Part shown: positions 61,381 to 64,000 of the stretch, one piece after another
Layout of the letters: every line of letters starts with the position of its first letter
Numbering within the stretch: position 1 is the stretch's first letter
NCBI GenBank assembly: GCA_030737875.1
Contig: CM060909.1
Span: 394,921,565 to 394,985,564 of the forward strand
DNA: 64,000 nucleotides
From: Allium sativum
Lineage: Eukaryota > Streptophyta > Magnoliopsida > Asparagales > Amaryllidaceae
Direction: 5' to 3'
Notes under the pieces: generated by a model
The model's input: the letters and a program-made list of their open reading frames with translations, nothing else
Databases searched by the model: none
Told to the model about the DNA's origin: nothing
Made by a program: the position numbers and the translations under genes

Positions 61381-64000
61381 TGTAACACCCCACATCCGTT
61401 AGTGTCACTCACAAAGGGAATGCACTAAGTTCCGTGGAGCATTATAGGTAAAAGATGCAGATAAATTACAAGACAGACAAATTTAAAACAGCGGAAAATA
61501 AAACTTTACTTTATTGATAAAGTAATTTGTACAACAATTGTTTTTCAATATCAGAGTATCTGTCTTACAAAAAAGGAAAAAGCATAAAATAACATTTATA
61601 TTCCCCAATGTAGCATGAGCCAGCCATAGCAAGAGAATCCAAGCAACTCTTCGACTAATCTTCAAGTTGGGAAAGAGTAACGGTCAATCTAATCTGAGCT
61701 ATACTATTCCCTCCTTTACAACCTGGGGAGGGGGGACGGAAGAAAAGAAAGCGAAAGAAAACAGAGTCAGACATAGAGTCTAGTAAGTTCAGTAACTTTT
61801 AGCATGTGAACAGGGAAAAGCAACACGACATGAATTAACTGAATACAAGATAATACCGTGATGATAGGGCTAACAAGATAATATAAGATTAACGCAAGAT
61901 ATGCTAAGGCAAGATAATGTATGCTTCACTACTTTCTCTGTTATTCTGGTTTCTATATCTCTGCACCGCCTAACTAGTGTCTCAACTAGTAATCTGTATA
62001 AAATGATAACGTGATCCCAATCCCCGTAATCGTGGTTGCCTTTAGGTGTATATCTATTATTTATTACCTAGATCTAATCTAGGGTTTTCTTATCGAGCGC
62101 TTCCTAGATTCGACTAGGGTTTATGCGACTTTATCTAATACTTCTCGGATTCAGGGTTTATGCCACCTAAGTCCAACTAGGGATTATGCTACCTGTCGAA
62201 CGGTACCCCTAGTCTAGGACAAACTACCTAGAGCGGTAAGTGTTCCTAGACTTTACGTCCCAATCGTATCGTAAACGTGTTAGATATCTAGTTGCACATG
62301 TCCTCTATATGTGCGGCCTGAGTTCCGTGGCAGGACTAATCAAGAAACACGGAACTCGGTCGGGAGCTTTAAGTTATCTGCCGATGTAGATGCTAAGGTC
62401 TGTTTTTCCAGTGGCTATGGTCCCACTCGACCCCTCCCTCAACTAATGAAAGGCACACCTCGAAAAATGAGAACTATACGCAGGCCCTCTATGCCCCCAC
62501 TAACCTATGGCCATCCTCACCCATAACTAGATAGCAAGTATATGGTCTTTTGGAGTTCTCCGCCTTTCCGCTTTACGTATCTCGACTGACTCAAGATGGT
62601 AGGTAGACGACGAGTCGCTATCACAGGGCTACTGGTCTCGCCGAATCACGCTGGTCCAACCTAGTCTTTAGGTTGCCATATATTGCAAGCAAGGCATACC
62701 CTTGGTTTTTCTCATGCAGACCTTAACCTCTGTGAGCCCAGGCGGATCATCTGCATTCTCACAGAGGGGTACCAAGAGCACCCTTACGTCCCCTCGAAGC
62801 CTCGGGCTTCGTAACCCAATTCGTTGGAGCCTTCTTTAAGATCAGATGGACGTTCGCTCCTCTTCGTGTTATACTAAGGATTACTACTTAGTTTTTCTAA
62901 CTAAGGTTTACCACTTAGTTTATTGAATCGTCGTTTTCTTAACTAAGGTTTACTACTTAGCCCTTTTTTAACTAAGGTTTACTACTTAGTCCTCTTTCTC
63001 GTCAAGTTGGATTGGTTAAGTTTCATTAGTCAATTCAAGTTAACTTAACCCATTCCTTTGTCATATTAAACTGGTTAAGTGTTATCAGTAGTTCATGTTG
63101 ACTTAACCCTACCACAAACCAAGTTATATTGGTTAAGTATTTTCTTATTACTTAACCCTACCCATTCATCTTGTATTGGTTAAATGTTCCCTTTAACCTA
63201 ACCTTGACCATCTGTTCTGACTGACATGTTATAATGGTTAAGTGTTTCCTTAGCTAACTTAACCCTAACATCTGTTTAGCTAACATGTTCTAATGGTTAA
63301 GTATTATCCCTTCATGTTTAACTTAACCCTCATTCATTTATCACACTCTGATGGTTAAGTGTTCAAGTTTACTTAACCCTACGTTCTAGTCCCATTAACA
63401 TACTAAATTGGCTAAGTGTACTTACTTAACCCTACCTTCTAGTCTGGTTAACATGTTAAATTGGCTAAGTGTATTAAACTTACTTAACCCCTCCTTCTAG
63501 TCTGGTCAACATATTAAATTGGCTAATTGTTTTCCTTAATTACTTAAACCCTACAAATCTTGTCTTACTACCATGTTAAGTTGGTTAAGTGTTCTAGTTA
63601 ACTTAACCCTATCGTTCTAACTTAACTTTGTTAAGTTGGTTAAGTGTTCCTATGGACTTAACCCTCCCATTCTAGCTTAACTGTGTTAAGTTGGTTAAGT
63701 GTTCTTATGGACTTAACCCTCTCATTCTAGCTTAACTTTAATTGTCTTATTAAAGCACCAGCCACTCACATTAGACATGTATTGTTGTGGCTGCCGGTAT
63801 GCCGGTTGGTTCCGGGCAGTCTTACGCCACAACTCAGTCTAACCACGGGCCTTTATCGGGCACAATGCCTTAACCTCTCACATTTGATAGGTATTGTCGT
63901 GATCACTGGACAGCCGGGCAGGTTTACATCACAACTCAATCCAACCTCGGGTTAAGCATGTTCGTATTGTCTAAATTTACTTTTCTCATTTAGGATAAAT
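61381..64000 (-). mobile_element. Element C 5' LTR (partial, runs off the window)
   Basis: Repeats 55,200-57,820 in the same order with about 2% differences. From the 3' LTR length, its missing start should lie about 1.8 kb beyond position 64,000. No gene. Confidence 0.92.
62874..63737. repeat. Array of short inverted repeats in LTR C (5' copy)
   Basis: Same CTAAG/CTTAG and GTTAAGT/ACTTAAC units as at 56,687-57,555, in the same order with scattered single-base changes that break some stems. Confidence 0.85.

Overview
This is nuclear plant DNA, almost certainly from an angiosperm and probably a eudicot (species not identifiable from the sequence). It is AT-rich, and essentially everything recognisable is transposable-element sequence. 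I see no intact host gene, rRNA, tRNA or CRISPR array. Every recognisable coding region is broken by stops, frame changes or insertions. Coordinates of element ends come from TG...CA termini, primer-binding sites (PBS), polypurine tracts (PPT), target-site duplications (TSD) and pairwise comparison by eye.

Left part (1-28,084): a nest of LTR retrotransposons. The outermost host is an old, diverged LTR on the minus strand (copy X, 23,363-28,084). A Ty3/gypsy element (G, minus strand: 5' LTR 20,896-23,362, PBS, gag, protease, RT, RNase H, integrase down to 16,996) sits against it. G is cut inside the integrase by the LTR of another element (B, minus strand, 16,995 leftwards). LTR B is in turn split by the youngest element, A (2,079-16,470, plus strand). 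A has two nearly identical LTRs of about 6.7 kb, a 5-bp TSD (AATTT), an initiator-Met-type PBS and a PPT. Its internal region is only about 1.03 kb and has no coding capacity, so A is an extreme non-autonomous giant-LTR (LARD-like) element.

Middle part (28,085-53,594): a decayed L1-type LINE (28.2-31.1 kb) comes first. It is followed by a composite Mutator-like element (MULE, 31,371-39,747) with about 40-bp terminal inverted repeats and a 9-bp TSD that matches at 8 of 9 positions. The MULE carries two convergent genes. One is a five-exon plant mobile domain (PMD/MAIN-like) gene on the plus strand. The other is a three-exon transposase on the minus strand, with FAR1-type DNA binding, MULE DDE, SWIM-like and C-terminal OTU-type cysteine protease regions. 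Both have clear exon structure and only a few in-frame stops. The next 14 kb is AT-rich and mostly unrecognised. It holds a Helitron-like 3' hairpin (48.9 kb), a tandem duplication (46.4-46.9 kb), exon-like fragments and a possible LINE ORF1 remnant.

Right part (53,595-64,000): another diverged LTR of the A/X family (copy Y, minus strand) is interrupted by element C (minus strand). C is a second giant-LTR non-autonomous element: LTR 4.42 kb, internal region 1.76 kb, and a second LTR running off the window. Its internal region keeps fossils of a gag zinc knuckle and of the C-terminal end of a chromovirus polyprotein, which indicates that it is a deletion derivative of a Tekay/Del-like gypsy element. 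LTRs of B and C carry an unusual array of short inverted repeats (GTTAAGT...ACTTAAC).
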